DNA of 64,000 nt from Streptomyces tauricus (GTDB lineage Bacteria; Actinomycetota; Actinomycetes; Streptomycetales; Streptomycetaceae). Below the pieces are notes generated by a model that saw nothing but the letters and a program-made list of their open reading frames with translations, had not been told where the DNA came from and made no database searches. The position numbers and the translations under genes were made by a program. Positions 17,299-25,110 of the stretch are shown here, in pieces. How positions within the stretch are numbered: position 1 is the first letter of the stretch; each line of letters opens with the position of its first letter. Where the stretch lies: NCBI RefSeq assembly GCF_014650955.1, contig NZ_BMVY01000026.1, forward strand, positions 62,001 to 126,000, given 5' to 3'.

Positions 17299-17667
17299 TC
17301 AGGGCTGTCGCCGGCCCAGAGCGTCCCGTACCGCCTCGTCCGTCCGTGCGACGACGGCGGTCCCGTCCTCCGCGGTGATGATGGGCCGCTGGATGAGCCG
17401 GGGATGCCCGGCCAGCGCCGCGACCCACCGCTCCCGCGAACCGGCGTCACGGGCCCACTCCTTCAGCCCCAGCTCCTTCGCCTCGGCCTCCTGGGTCCGG
17501 GTGATGTCCCAGGGCTCAAGACCGAGCCGCTCCAGGACCTCCCGGATCTCGGCCTCGCTCGGCACGTCCTCCAGGTACCGCCTGACCGTGTACTCGGCCC
17601 CCTCCTCGTCCAGCAGACCGATGGCGCCGCGGCACTTCGAACAGGCCGGATTGATCCAGATCTCCAT
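17299..17667 (-). CDS. ArsC/Spx-family thioredoxin-fold protein
   Basis: A 122-residue ArsC-family protein. The N-terminal thioredoxin-like fold carries a CxxC motif (NPACSKCRGA) at the usual active-site position, followed by EYTVRRYLED and the helical ArsC insert. Family members are glutaredoxin-linked arsenate reductases or Spx-type regulators. No arsenic-resistance genes are near, so a general redox role is as likely. ATG 17667 places the first beta strand (MEIWINPACS) correctly; the long upstream frame is non-coding. Confidence 0.87.
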   Translation of the reverse strand: MEIWINPACSKCRGAIGLLDEEGAEYTVRRYLEDVPSEAEIREVLERLGLEPWDITRTQEAEAKELGLKEWARDAGSRERWVAALAGHPRLIQRPIITAEDGTAVVARTDEAVRDALGRRQP

Positions 17668-17831
17668 GCCGCTCAAGGTACGCGAAACACCGTGCCACTC
17701 ACTTGTCACGGCACCCCCAAAGTGCCTGTGGCCAGGGGCGATTGTCAGTGGGCGGCAGTAGAATAGAAGCAGTGTTCGAGGGTGCCGCCGGAGACGCCGA
17801 CCGGCACCCTGACCGCGACAGGAGGATGCCT

Positions 17832-18140
17832 GTGCCCGCTGCCGCACTGAGTCCGCTGCCCACCCAGTCCACAGCCAAGAGGGCGGTCCAGCTCGACCTG
17901 CCCTACCAGCCCGTCGAGAAGCGCCCGCTGCCACCGGGGCGCCCGCGCGAGTGGTACGTCACGCACAACCGCCGCCTGAAGGCGATGCGGCTGGCCATCG
18001 CCCTCCTCGACTCCGGTGTCTACGTACCCAGGCAGGCCCACAACGAGACGATCCGCAGGACGGCCGCGCTCATAGGCGTACACCCCCCGTCGGACACCAC
18101 CTGCCACATGGTCCGGGCTCTGATGAGGTACGCCCGCTGA
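17832..18140 (+). CDS. Small conserved basic protein of unknown function
   Basis: A 102-residue protein, Arg-rich and Pro-rich at the N-terminus (QPVEKRPLPPGRPREWY) and helical at the C-terminus (HNRRLKAMRLAIALLDSGVY). I recognise no domain; the pattern of charged helices would suit a nucleic-acid- or protein-binding factor. The GTG at 17832 is preferred because ACAGGAGG at 17818-17825 is six bases upstream; the in-frame ATG at 17826 abuts that site. From memory, proteins like this are widespread in Streptomyces, which together with the strong ribosome site makes it a real gene. A hairpin follows the stop. Confidence 0.8.
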   Translation: MPAAALSPLPTQSTAKRAVQLDLPYQPVEKRPLPPGRPREWYVTHNRRLKAMRLAIALLDSGVYVPRQAHNETIRRTAALIGVHPPSDTTCHMVRALMRYAR

Positions 18141-18154
18141 GACCGGGCCCGTAG

Positions 18155-18177
18155 CGCCGCCCGCGTCCCGGGCGGCG
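18155..18177 (+). terminator. Hairpin terminator
   Basis: CGCCGCCCG (18155-18163) pairs perfectly with CGGGCGGCG (18169-18177). It lies 15 bp after the stop of the 102-residue protein gene, before the convergent gene ending at 18241. Confidence 0.7.
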
Positions 18178-18240
18178 CGTCGGCCAAGGCCCCTCAGGTT
18201 CCCGGGCCACCCGGCCACCCGGCCACCCGGCCGCCCGGTC

Positions 18241-19446
18241 TCAGTCGGACGCCAACTCCCGCTCCAGCGGTGTCCGGAAGCGGGGGGTGACCCGGGTGGC
18301 CCCCATCCACGACCGCAACCGGTCGGCCTCGGCCCCGATCGCGTCCAGGGCCTCGCCGCCCACCCCCTCGGCGTCCCTGTCCCCGTCCTCGGCGGCCGGC
18401 AGTCGCCAGACGATCTCGCCGTCGGGGCGCTGGGCCCAGCCGCCCACGATCCGCCCGTCCCACCAGACGGTCGGCCCGATGTTCCCGCTGCGGTCGAAGA
18501 GTGCCGACCGCAGCCCGGGCGGGCAGTACCAGTCCCGTTCCTGCCATCCCATGGCCGTCGGATCCAGGCCGGGCAGCAGCGCGGCCCACGGTTCGACGGC
18601 CGCGACCGGCTCCACCGCGTCGGCGAGCACGTACGCCACGCCCTCGTCCACCGAGACGGTCACCGCTCCCACCGCGCCCAGCGCCCGCCGTACGTCGCTG
18701 ACCTTCCACCCGGTCCACCACTTGAGGTCGGCCTCCGTGGCAGGCCCGCACGCGGCGAGCCAGCGCCGGATCAGCTCCGCCTGGGCCTCGTCGACGGGCA
18801 GTTCGGCACACGGGGGAGCCGCGGCCCACCGGAACTGCGTGGACGTCCACGACCCCAGTGGCCGCCCCCGTACGACCCGGCCCTCGGCCCCGAGGACACG
18901 CAGCAGCCGCGACGAAACGGTGTGCACTCCTTCGTAGCTCTTGCCCGGCGCGTACGCGAACTGCTCCCTCAACCGGGGCTCCTCGCGCGCCAGTTCGGCG
19001 GCCGTCGCCTCTCCGCGCCGGGCCAGCGCGGCCAGCGTGGACGTCTCCACCTCCGCCAGCCACCGCGCGTCGGGAGCACCGACTCGGGCCATGTCCTTGA
19101 CCAGGGCGGCCCGCGCCCGCGCGGCCACGGCGAGCCCGGTCGAGGCGTGCACGACCGGAACCAGCTCGGTGGGGAACACGAACACGGTCTGCCGCATGCC
19201 GTGCATCCGGATGAGCGTCCGGTCCTCGTACAGGGCCCGCTCCATCTCCGGTACGACCCGCGTCGCGTCCATGAGCCGCGCCCCGACGGCGAGATAGACG
19301 CTCGCGGGATCCGTCCCGTGCAACGCCACCAGCGAGCCCCCGACCTCCTCGGGACTACCCGCCCGCGCGCCTTTGACCAGCCGGTGCCCGACGGCCAGCC
19401 GGGCCCGCCGCTCGGCCACGCCGATGTGCCGTCGCTGCCCGCTCAT
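18241..19446 (-). CDS. Winged-helix DNA-binding protein of the HTH_42 (AlkZ/YcaQ-like) family
   Basis: A 401-residue protein of the family that includes the DNA glycosylases AlkZ and YcaQ, which excise bulky or crosslinked alkylated bases. Three winged-helix-like segments are expected. Visible family landmarks are the N-terminal ALHGTDPASVYLAV region, MHGMRQTVFVFP, and the C-terminal LLPGLDPTAMGWQERDWY. The N-terminal motif reads His-Gly-Thr-Asp where AlkZ and YcaQ have a catalytic Gln-x-Gln/Asp, so catalytic activity is uncertain. The ATG at 19446 follows GGGGGA by a few bases. It stands alone between a convergent and a divergent gene. The family call is fairly secure, the function is not. 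Confidence 0.82.
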   Translation of the reverse strand: MSGQRRHIGVAERRARLAVGHRLVKGARAGSPEEVGGSLVALHGTDPASVYLAVGARLMDATRVVPEMERALYEDRTLIRMHGMRQTVFVFPTELVPVVHASTGLAVAARARAALVKDMARVGAPDARWLAEVETSTLAALARRGEATAAELAREEPRLREQFAYAPGKSYEGVHTVSSRLLRVLGAEGRVVRGRPLGSWTSTQFRWAAAPPCAELPVDEAQAELIRRWLAACGPATEADLKWWTGWKVSDVRRALGAVGAVTVSVDEGVAYVLADAVEPVAAVEPWAALLPGLDPTAMGWQERDWYCPPGLRSALFDRSGNIGPTVWWDGRIVGGWAQRPDGEIVWRLPAAEDGDRDAEGVGGEALDAIGAEADRLRSWMGATRVTPRFRTPLERELASD

Positions 19447-19791
19447 CCGATTCCCCCTGTCCCGTTCGTGCGGTCGCACCCTCGGATTCTGCCTGGACCG
19501 CACCTCGGCCGGGAGCCGTGCGCCGGGACGGAAGCGGGAACGGCGGTGGCCCCGGACGCAGATTTACTCACTCCCGGGCACCCTCATTGTTCCCCTCTGT
19601 GACGATTTCGCTTGACCCCGGGCTGTTTTGTGACTGCTCGTAAGCGGACCCGGCCGTTATTCGTTTCCGTCGGACAGGGATCGCCCGGCATCCTGGGCAC
19701 TAGTCTCGACGTCACCGACGGCCCGGCGCGCAGTCCGGCACGGCGTCGGACAGCTCAAGGTCCCACCACCCCACGTACAAGGAGACCCATT
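19447..19791. other. Intergenic region between divergent genes
   Basis: 345 bp without a credible gene. It must hold promoters for the HTH_42 gene (leftward) and the small membrane protein (rightward). The segment 19580-19660 is less GC-rich than its surroundings and includes TTGACC near 19611, a possible -35 element. AAGGAG precedes the ATG at 19792. No family A or B repeat is present. Confidence 0.5.
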
Positions 19792-20094
19792 ATGGGTACC
19801 TTGATCATTTTGGCGATCCTCGTCCTGGTAGTCCTTGGATTCAACAGCCCCGTCTGGTGGCTCGCCGCGGCTGCCCTGATCTACCTCTACGTCCGCTACG
19901 TCCGACCCGACCAGGGTGCTTCCGGCTCGTCGTCGGCGGGCGGCGGGGGCGGTGCGGGGGGCCAGTCGGGCGGCGGTTCGAGTTCCTCGACCCGGGTCGA
20001 CAGCAGCTACCACGCCTACCGCCAGCGCCGCGACCGCCTGGCCAGGTGGGAACGCCGCTACCGCCGCGAACGCCCCTGGAACGTCAAGAAGTGA
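19792..20094 (+). CDS. Small membrane protein with basic tail
   Basis: A 100-residue protein. Two hydrophobic helices occupy residues 3-18 and 20-38 (LIILAILVLVVLGF, then WWLAAAALIYLYV), followed by a Ser/Gly-rich linker and a strongly basic C-terminus (RRDRLARWERRYRRERPW). The helices are joined by NSPV, so it is probably a hairpin in the membrane with both ends cytoplasmic. AAGGAG lies just upstream of the ATG. No function is known to me. It is convergent with glnA, with a terminator between. Confidence 0.85.
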   Translation: MGTLIILAILVLVVLGFNSPVWWLAAAALIYLYVRYVRPDQGASGSSSAGGGGGAGGQSGGGSSSSTRVDSSYHAYRQRRDRLARWERRYRRERPWNVKK

Positions 20095-20124
20095 CGTCTC
20101 CGGAACGTCGTCAGTAAACGACGA

Positions 20125-20157
20125 AGCCCCGCCTGCCCTGGGGGCGATGGCGGGGCT
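20125..20157. terminator. Hairpin terminator between convergent genes
   Basis: AGCCCCGCC (20125-20133) and GGCGGGGCT (20149-20157) form a perfect 9-bp stem with a 15-nt loop. It is 31 bp beyond the small membrane protein gene and 86 bp beyond the end of glnA. Confidence 0.75.
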
Positions 20158-20242
20158 CCGGTCAAGCCGCGAGGCTCGGTGCGTCGACGGCGTCGAGCGA
20201 CACCGGTCGGTGACGACCGTCATCGGGCGGACACCGGGTCGA

Positions 20243-21652
20243 TCACACGTCGTAGTACAGCTCGAACTCGTGCGGGTGCGGGCGGAGCTGGAGCGGGGCG
20301 ATCTCGTTCGTGCGCTTGTAGTCGATCCACGTCTCGATCAGGTCGGACGTGAAGACGTCGCCCGCGAGCAGGAACTCGTGGTCGGCCTCAAGGCGGTCGA
20401 GGACCGCCGGGAGCGAGGTCGGGACCTGCGCGACGCCCGCGTGCTCCTCGGGGGCCAGCTCGTAGAGGTCCTTGTCGATCGGCTCGGCCGGCTCGATCTT
20501 GTTCTTGATGCCGTCGAGGCCCGCGAGCAGCAGCGCCGAGAAGGCGAGGTACGGGTTGCCGGAGGAGTCGGGCGCGCGGAACTCGACGCGCTTGGCCTTC
20601 GGGTTCGAGCCGGTGATCGGGATACGCATGGCCGCGGAGCGGTTGCGCTGCGAGTACACCAGGTTCACCGGGGCCTCGAAGCCGGGGACCAGGCGGTGGT
20701 AGGAGTTCACCGTCGGGTTGGTGAAGGCCAGCAGCGACGGGGCGTGCTTGAGGATGCCGCCGATGTAGAAGCGGGCGGTGTCCGACAGGCCCGCGTAACC
20801 GGCCTCGTCGTAGAACAGCGGGTCGCCGTTGGCCCACAGCGACGAGTGGATGTGCATGCCCGAGCCGTTGTCACCGAAGATCGGCTTCGGCATGAAGGTC
20901 GCGGTCTTGCCGTTGCGCCAGGAGACGTTCTTCACGATGTACTTGAAGAGCTGGAGGTCGTCGGCCGCGGCGAGCAGCGTGTTGAACTTGTAGTTGATCT
21001 CGGCCTGGCCGGCGGTGCCCACCTCGTGGTGCTGGCGCTCGACCTGGAGGCCGGACTTGGCCAGCTCCAGGGAGATCTCCGCACGCAGGTCGGCGAAGTG
21101 GTCGACCGGCGGGGTCGGGAAGTAGCCGCCCTTGTAGCGGACCTTGTAACCGCGGTTGTCCTCGATCGCACCGGTGTTCCAGGCGCCGGCCTCGGAGTCG
21201 ATGTGGTAGAAGGCCTCGTTCGCCTTGGTGTCGAAGCGCACGCTGTCGAACACGTAGAACTCGGCCTCGGGGCCGAAGAACGCGGTGTCGGCGATACCGG
21301 TCGACGCGAGGTACGCCTCGGCCTTCTTCGCCACGTTGCGCGGGTCACGGGAGTACTGCTCGCCCGTGATCGGGTCGTGGATGAAGAAGTTGATGTTGAC
21401 CGTCTTGTCGCGGCGGAAGGAGTCGACGCGCGCGGTGGACAGGTCGGCGCGGAGCGCCATGTCGGACTCGTGGATGGCCTGGAAGCCGCGGATGGAGGAG
21501 CCGTCGAAGGCCAGTTCCTCGGTCGGGTCGAAGGCCTCAGCCGGAATCGTGAAGTGCTGCATCACACCCGGCAGGTCGCAGAAGCGGACGTCGACGAACT
21601 TGACGTCCTCGTCCTTGATGAACTTCTTGGCCTCGTCGGCGTTCTGGAACAT
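20243..21652 (-). CDS. glnA: Glutamine synthetase type I
   Basis: The main ammonia-assimilating enzyme, a dodecameric GSI. 469 residues fits the family. Landmarks: FDGSSIRGF in the N-terminal beta-grasp domain, EAEFYVFD (metal-binding Glu), NYKFNT, the ATP-site FMPKPIFGDNGSGMH, and the conserved NRSAAMRIP loop. The adenylylation loop DLYELAPEE near residue 390 retains its Tyr, so it should be controlled by GlnE. ATG 21652 follows AGGAGG closely; residues upstream in the frame are not part of GSI. A double GlnR box lies about 100 bp upstream. Confidence 0.97.
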   Translation of the reverse strand: MFQNADEAKKFIKDEDVKFVDVRFCDLPGVMQHFTIPAEAFDPTEELAFDGSSIRGFQAIHESDMALRADLSTARVDSFRRDKTVNINFFIHDPITGEQYSRDPRNVAKKAEAYLASTGIADTAFFGPEAEFYVFDSVRFDTKANEAFYHIDSEAGAWNTGAIEDNRGYKVRYKGGYFPTPPVDHFADLRAEISLELAKSGLQVERQHHEVGTAGQAEINYKFNTLLAAADDLQLFKYIVKNVSWRNGKTATFMPKPIFGDNGSGMHIHSSLWANGDPLFYDEAGYAGLSDTARFYIGGILKHAPSLLAFTNPTVNSYHRLVPGFEAPVNLVYSQRNRSAAMRIPITGSNPKAKRVEFRAPDSSGNPYLAFSALLLAGLDGIKNKIEPAEPIDKDLYELAPEEHAGVAQVPTSLPAVLDRLEADHEFLLAGDVFTSDLIETWIDYKRTNEIAPLQLRPHPHEFELYYDV

Positions 21653-21750
21653 CCAGCTCCTCCTACTCCCGCTCACTTCGGACCGGGGTGGTAGTTCGTT
21701 CGTGCGGCCAGTGCGGTGGCACACGCTGAGCCCGACCTTAAGGACGGGTG

Positions 21751-21788
21751 ATTTCTCCAGCGTGACCCATTTGTTTCGCCCAAGTTAA
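21751..21788 (-). promoter_or_regulatory. GlnR operator upstream of glnA
   Basis: Read on the minus strand, four 5-bp boxes separated by exactly six bases: TTAAC, GAAAC, GTCAC, GAAAT. This fits two copies of the actinomycete GlnR consensus gTnAc-n6-GaAAc on one face of the helix (11-bp period), about 100 bp before the glnA ATG. GlnR activates glnA under nitrogen limitation in Streptomyces. The site also lies about 65 bp from the divergent RDD gene. Confidence 0.85.
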
Positions 21789-21851
21789 CCGGACGTGGTC
21801 CGGTGTACCCCACCTGTCCGCATGGCAAAACGGTCGCAGTACCGTGGACGG

Positions 21852-22319
21852 GTGGACAACAGGCAAGCAATCGGATCGTGGCTGTCCGGACCCCGCGCGG
21901 CCGCGGAGGACGCCGGTGCCGACTTCGGATACCGCGGAGAACAGCTGGGCCTGCCCGAGTCGGGCCCCGGCTCCATCGCGCGCCCCGGCAGGCGCCTGGG
22001 CGCCCTCGCCGTCGACTGGGGGCTGTGCACCTTGATCGCATACGGCCTGATCACCGACGGCTACGGCCAGGCGACCGGGAACTGGGCGCTGCTCGTCTTC
22101 TTCGTCCTGAGCGCGCTGACCGTGGGCACCCTCGGCTTCACACCCGGCAAGCGGCTGTTCGGCCTGCGGGTCCTCGCCCTGCGGACCGGCACGGTCAACC
22201 CGCTGCGCGCTCTGCTGCGCACGGTGCTGCTGTGCCTCGCGCTCCCGGCCCTGATCTGGGACCGCGACGGACGCGGGCTGCACGACCGCCTGGCCCGCAC
22301 GGTCGAGGTCAGGATCTGA
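21852..22319 (+). CDS. RDD family membrane protein
   Basis: A 155-residue protein with the RDD fold. The conserved Arg-Pro-Gly-Arg-Arg turn (IARPGRRLGALAVDW) enters the first membrane helix, and the C-terminal WDRDGRGLHDRLART carries the paired Asp residues. Two or three helices lie between (ALLVFFVLSALTVGTLGF; LRTVLLCLALPALIW). RDD proteins are thought to be small transporters or accessory membrane factors. The GTG at 21852 is chosen by memory of related Streptomyces proteins; there is no clear ribosome site, and ATG 21822 is possible. It is divergent from glnA. Confidence 0.85.
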   Translation: MDNRQAIGSWLSGPRAAAEDAGADFGYRGEQLGLPESGPGSIARPGRRLGALAVDWGLCTLIAYGLITDGYGQATGNWALLVFFVLSALTVGTLGFTPGKRLFGLRVLALRTGTVNPLRALLRTVLLCLALPALIWDRDGRGLHDRLARTVEVRI

Positions 22320-22370
22320 CCCGCCGCCCCACTTCGTACGGTGTCGGCGTCGGGCGGTGGGCATGAGAAA

Positions 22371-22408
22371 GGGGCGCCCCGGAACCGTCGGTGATTCCGG
22401 AACGCCCC
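22371..22408. terminator. Hairpin terminator between convergent genes
   Basis: GGGGCGCCCCGGAA and TTCCGGAACGCCCC form an imperfect stem (interrupted by a small bulge) around a 10-nt loop, between the RDD gene and the DUF4191 gene. Confidence 0.7.
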
Positions 22409-22433
22409 GTTCCAGTGGAGCTCGGGTGCGGCG

Positions 22434-23132
22434 CTAGCGCATCTTCCCGCCGCGCGGCATCCGCATCCCCTTGGGCATCGGGCCCTTGGGAAGCGGCATG
22501 TTGCTCATCAGGTCGCCGAGCGCGCGCAGCCGGTCGTTGGTCGCGGTGACCTGCGGGCCGGTCAGGACGCGCGGCAGCTTCACCATCGTCGTACGGAGCT
22601 TCTTCAGCTCGACCTGGCCCTCGCCCGTGCCGACGAGGATGTCGTGCACCGGCACGTCCGCGACGATGCGCGCCATCTTCTTCTTCTCGGCGGCCAGCAG
22701 GCTCTTCACCCGGTTCGGGTTGCCCTCGGCCACCAGCACGATCCCGGCCTTGCCCACGGCCCGGTGGACCACGTCCTGGCTGCGGTTCATCGCCACGGCC
22801 GGGGTCGTCGTCCAGCCGCGCCCGACATTGTCGAGCACCGCCGCCGCCGCGCCCGGCTGGCCCTCCATCTGGCCGAAGGCCGCCCGCTCGGCCCGGCGCC
22901 CGAAGACGATCGCCGACGCGAGGAAGGCGAGCAGGAGGCCGAGAATGCCGAGATAGATCGGGTGACCGATCCAGAAGCCGATCGCGAGGAAGACACCAAG
23001 GGTGACGATTCCGACAGCCGCGAGTACAAGACCGATCTTTTTGTCGGCCTTGCGGGTCATCTTGTAAGTCAGAGCGATCTGCTTGAGTCGCCCGGGGTTC
23101 GCAGCGTCCGCTGCGGGTTCCTTCCTCGCCAT
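22434..23132 (-). CDS. DUF4191 family membrane protein
   Basis: A 232-residue actinobacterial membrane protein. The basic N-terminus (LTYKMTRKADKK) is followed by two membrane helices at about 33-53 and 57-77 (with GFWIGHPIYLG between). A cytoplasmic C-terminal domain rich in Lys and Val ends in Met/Pro/Lys/Arg repeats (PLPKGPMPKGMRMPRGG). DUF4191 has no known function but is usually found beside lipA, as here: lipA lies 0.7 kb upstream on the same strand. The ATG at 23132 lacks a strong ribosome site. Confidence 0.87.
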   Translation of the reverse strand: MARKEPAADAANPGRLKQIALTYKMTRKADKKIGLVLAAVGIVTLGVFLAIGFWIGHPIYLGILGLLLAFLASAIVFGRRAERAAFGQMEGQPGAAAAVLDNVGRGWTTTPAVAMNRSQDVVHRAVGKAGIVLVAEGNPNRVKSLLAAEKKKMARIVADVPVHDILVGTGEGQVELKKLRTTMVKLPRVLTGPQVTATNDRLRALGDLMSNMPLPKGPMPKGMRMPRGGKMR

Positions 23133-23234
23133 GCCGTGAAGTCTACGTGTCGGGGGAAGCGTCGACGACGGCGGTGCCGGGTTCAGGGTTCGGCTTCGGC
23201 TTCGGGGGAACGCTTGACGCGTACGCGCCCTCGC

Positions 23235-23435
23235 TCAGTGGCGCGCGAGGAAGGACTGCTCCACGACACGCTGTGCCTCGACGCGGTCCTTGGCGCGGCG
23301 ACGGTCCTCCAGGACGGACGTCCAGGCGTTGCGACGGGCGGTGCGCTGGCCACTGCTCAGGAGCAGGGACTCGACGGCACGGAGTGCATCGGTGAACGAC
23401 GGGATCGCGGTGGCGCGTACGGGCGCGGCCTGCAT
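23235..23435 (-). CDS. Small conserved helical protein
   Basis: A 66-residue, Arg/Ala-rich, probably all-helical protein (SFTDALRAVESLLLSSG; then VLEDRRRAKDRVEAQRVVEQ). It has no membrane segment and no recognised domain. It sits between lipA and the DUF4191 gene on the same strand. From memory a similar small ORF occupies this place in other Streptomyces. A G-rich tract precedes the ATG. Function unknown. Confidence 0.7.
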   Translation of the reverse strand: MQAAPVRATAIPSFTDALRAVESLLLSSGQRTARRNAWTSVLEDRRRAKDRVEAQRVVEQSFLARH

Positions 23436-23828
23436 GATGGGGGTCCCCCCTCGGGACGGCGGCTCTGGCTAAGGCTCTACGGGGTGTAAAACCAGGGTCA
23501 CTGAATGGTGTTACCAGGGCGTGACCGACCGGTCAAACGCCGGTGAAGCCTTGATATGCAGGCCCGAAACCTTGACGCGGCGCTGATGTGGCCCTCATCT
23601 GCGGGGACGTTCCGGACCGCGTCGTACAGGCCATTACTGGTGAGTAGTCACTTGTGCGGAGATTCACACGCACGGCTGGCACTGCGTGCCATACGGCGGG
23701 TGTCCGGCACGAGTCACACCGTCGGCCCGGCCGCCGCCTCGGACCCCGCCCTGGACCGACGCTTCAGGGTGTCGGTCCAGGGCGGCGGTTCAGAGCGTCG
23801 GTCCAAAGGGTTGGTGCGGCGCGCTGGT
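23436..23828. other. Intergenic region downstream of lipA
   Basis: 393 bp without a convincing gene. At 23491-23519 the word ACCAGGG occurs twice, 22 bp apart (two helical turns), each followed by a GTCAC/GTGAC-like word, a possible operator for the small gene that starts at 23435. Nearer lipA, the words TCGGTCCA and GGTTCAGA each occur two or three times at 23770-23835 as short imperfect repeats. No family A or B element is present. Confidence 0.45.
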
Positions 23829-24794
23829 TCAGACGGCCTGCGAGGCGACGTACGCGCCGCGCTTCTCGATGGCCATCTGGTAGAGGCGGCCGGCCCGGTA
23901 CGAGGAGCGGACCAGCGGGCCCGACATCACTCCGGAGAAGCCGATCTGGTCGGCCTCCTCCTTCAGCTCCACGAACTCGTGCGGCTTCACCCAGCGCTCG
24001 ACGGGGTGGTGGCGCACGGAAGGCCGCAGGTACTGCGTGATGGTGACCAGCTCGCAGCCCGCCTCGTGGAGCTGGCGCAGGGCCTCGCTGACCTCTTCAC
24101 GGGTCTCGCCCATGCCGAGGATCAGGTTCGACTTCGTGACCAGACCGTAGTCGCGCGCCTCGGTGATGACCTTCAGCGAACGCTCGTACCGGAAGCCCGG
24201 GCGGATCCGCTTGAAGATGCGCGGGACCGTCTCCACGTTGTGCGCGAAGACCTCCGGGCGGGAGGAGAAGACCTCGGCGAGCTGGGCCGGCTCGGCGTTG
24301 AAGTCCGGGGCCAGCAGCTCGACCTTGGTCCGGCCCTCGGCGCGGTCCGCGGTCTGCTGGTGGATCTGGCGGACCGTCTCCGCGTACAGCCAGGCGCCGC
24401 CGTCGTCCAGGTCGTCGCGGGCCACGCCGGTGATGGTCGCGTAGTTGAGGTCCATGGTGACCACGGACTCGCCCACGCGGCGGGGCTCGTCGCGGTCCAG
24501 CGCCTCGGGCTTGCCCGTGTCGATCTGGCAGAAGTCGCAGCGCCTCGTGCACTGGTCGCCGCCGATGAGGAACGTGGCCTCGCGGTCTTCCCAGCACTCG
24601 TAGATGTTGGGACAGCCCGCCTCCTGGCAGACCGTGTGCAGGCCCTCGCTCTTCACGAGGTTCTGCATCTTCGTGTATTCGGGACCCATTTTCGCCCGGG
24701 TCTTGATCCACTCGGGCTTGCGCTCGATGGGGGTCTGGGCGTTCCGGACCTCCAGGCGCAGCATCTTGCGTCCGTCGGGTGCGACTGCGGACAC
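23829..24794 (-). CDS. lipA: Lipoyl synthase
   Basis: A radical SAM enzyme that inserts two sulfurs into the octanoyl group on E2 and H proteins to make lipoyl cofactor. 321 residues is a normal length. Both iron-sulfur clusters are represented: the N-terminal auxiliary-cluster Cys set (CQEAGCPNIYEC) and the radical SAM CxxxCxxC (CTRRCDFC) near residue 85. The GTG at 24794 follows AGGGAG by six bases; the longer frame upstream is repeat DNA. It lies downstream of lipB on the same strand but separated by a 190-bp family B palindrome. It serves SucB encoded at 41341. Confidence 0.96.
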   Translation of the reverse strand: MSAVAPDGRKMLRLEVRNAQTPIERKPEWIKTRAKMGPEYTKMQNLVKSEGLHTVCQEAGCPNIYECWEDREATFLIGGDQCTRRCDFCQIDTGKPEALDRDEPRRVGESVVTMDLNYATITGVARDDLDDGGAWLYAETVRQIHQQTADRAEGRTKVELLAPDFNAEPAQLAEVFSSRPEVFAHNVETVPRIFKRIRPGFRYERSLKVITEARDYGLVTKSNLILGMGETREEVSEALRQLHEAGCELVTITQYLRPSVRHHPVERWVKPHEFVELKEEADQIGFSGVMSGPLVRSSYRAGRLYQMAIEKRGAYVASQAV

Positions 24795-24910
24795 ATCGGC
24801 TCCCTGTAGCTTCGATTCTTCGGCGTACACCAGGGTACGCCCGTTCGGTGCTCGGCCCCCGAGGAGGGGAACCTTCGGGAGCGGGGGTGCATTCCCGGGG
24901 GCGAAGGTTT

Positions 24911-25100
24911 TCGCCCCCGCCGCCCCTACCCGTTCCCGTCCCGCATGGGGGCTGCGCCCCCTCGCCCCCCTATCGCGCTGCGCGCTCGTCCTCAAACGCC
25001 GGACGGGCTGGTAGTCAGCCCCTCCGGCGTTTGAGGAGCGGGGGTTCGGGGGCGGAGCCCCGAGTACGTGATGGGAACGGGTAGGGGCGGCGGGGGCGAG
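24911..25100. repeat. Family B nested palindrome (complete)
   Basis: A long inverted repeat. The outer arms of 27 bp are perfect (24911-24937 and 25074-25100, reading TCGCCCCCGCCGCCCCTACC onward). The inner arms of 15 bp are perfect (24989-25003 TCCTCAAACGCCGGA and 25025-25039). A G-rich stretch faces a C-rich stretch in between. It fills the lipB-lipA gap. Its sequence is shared with 46605-46790 and in part with 57828-57935. Confidence 0.9.
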
Positions 25101-25110
25101 GAACGCCCGC

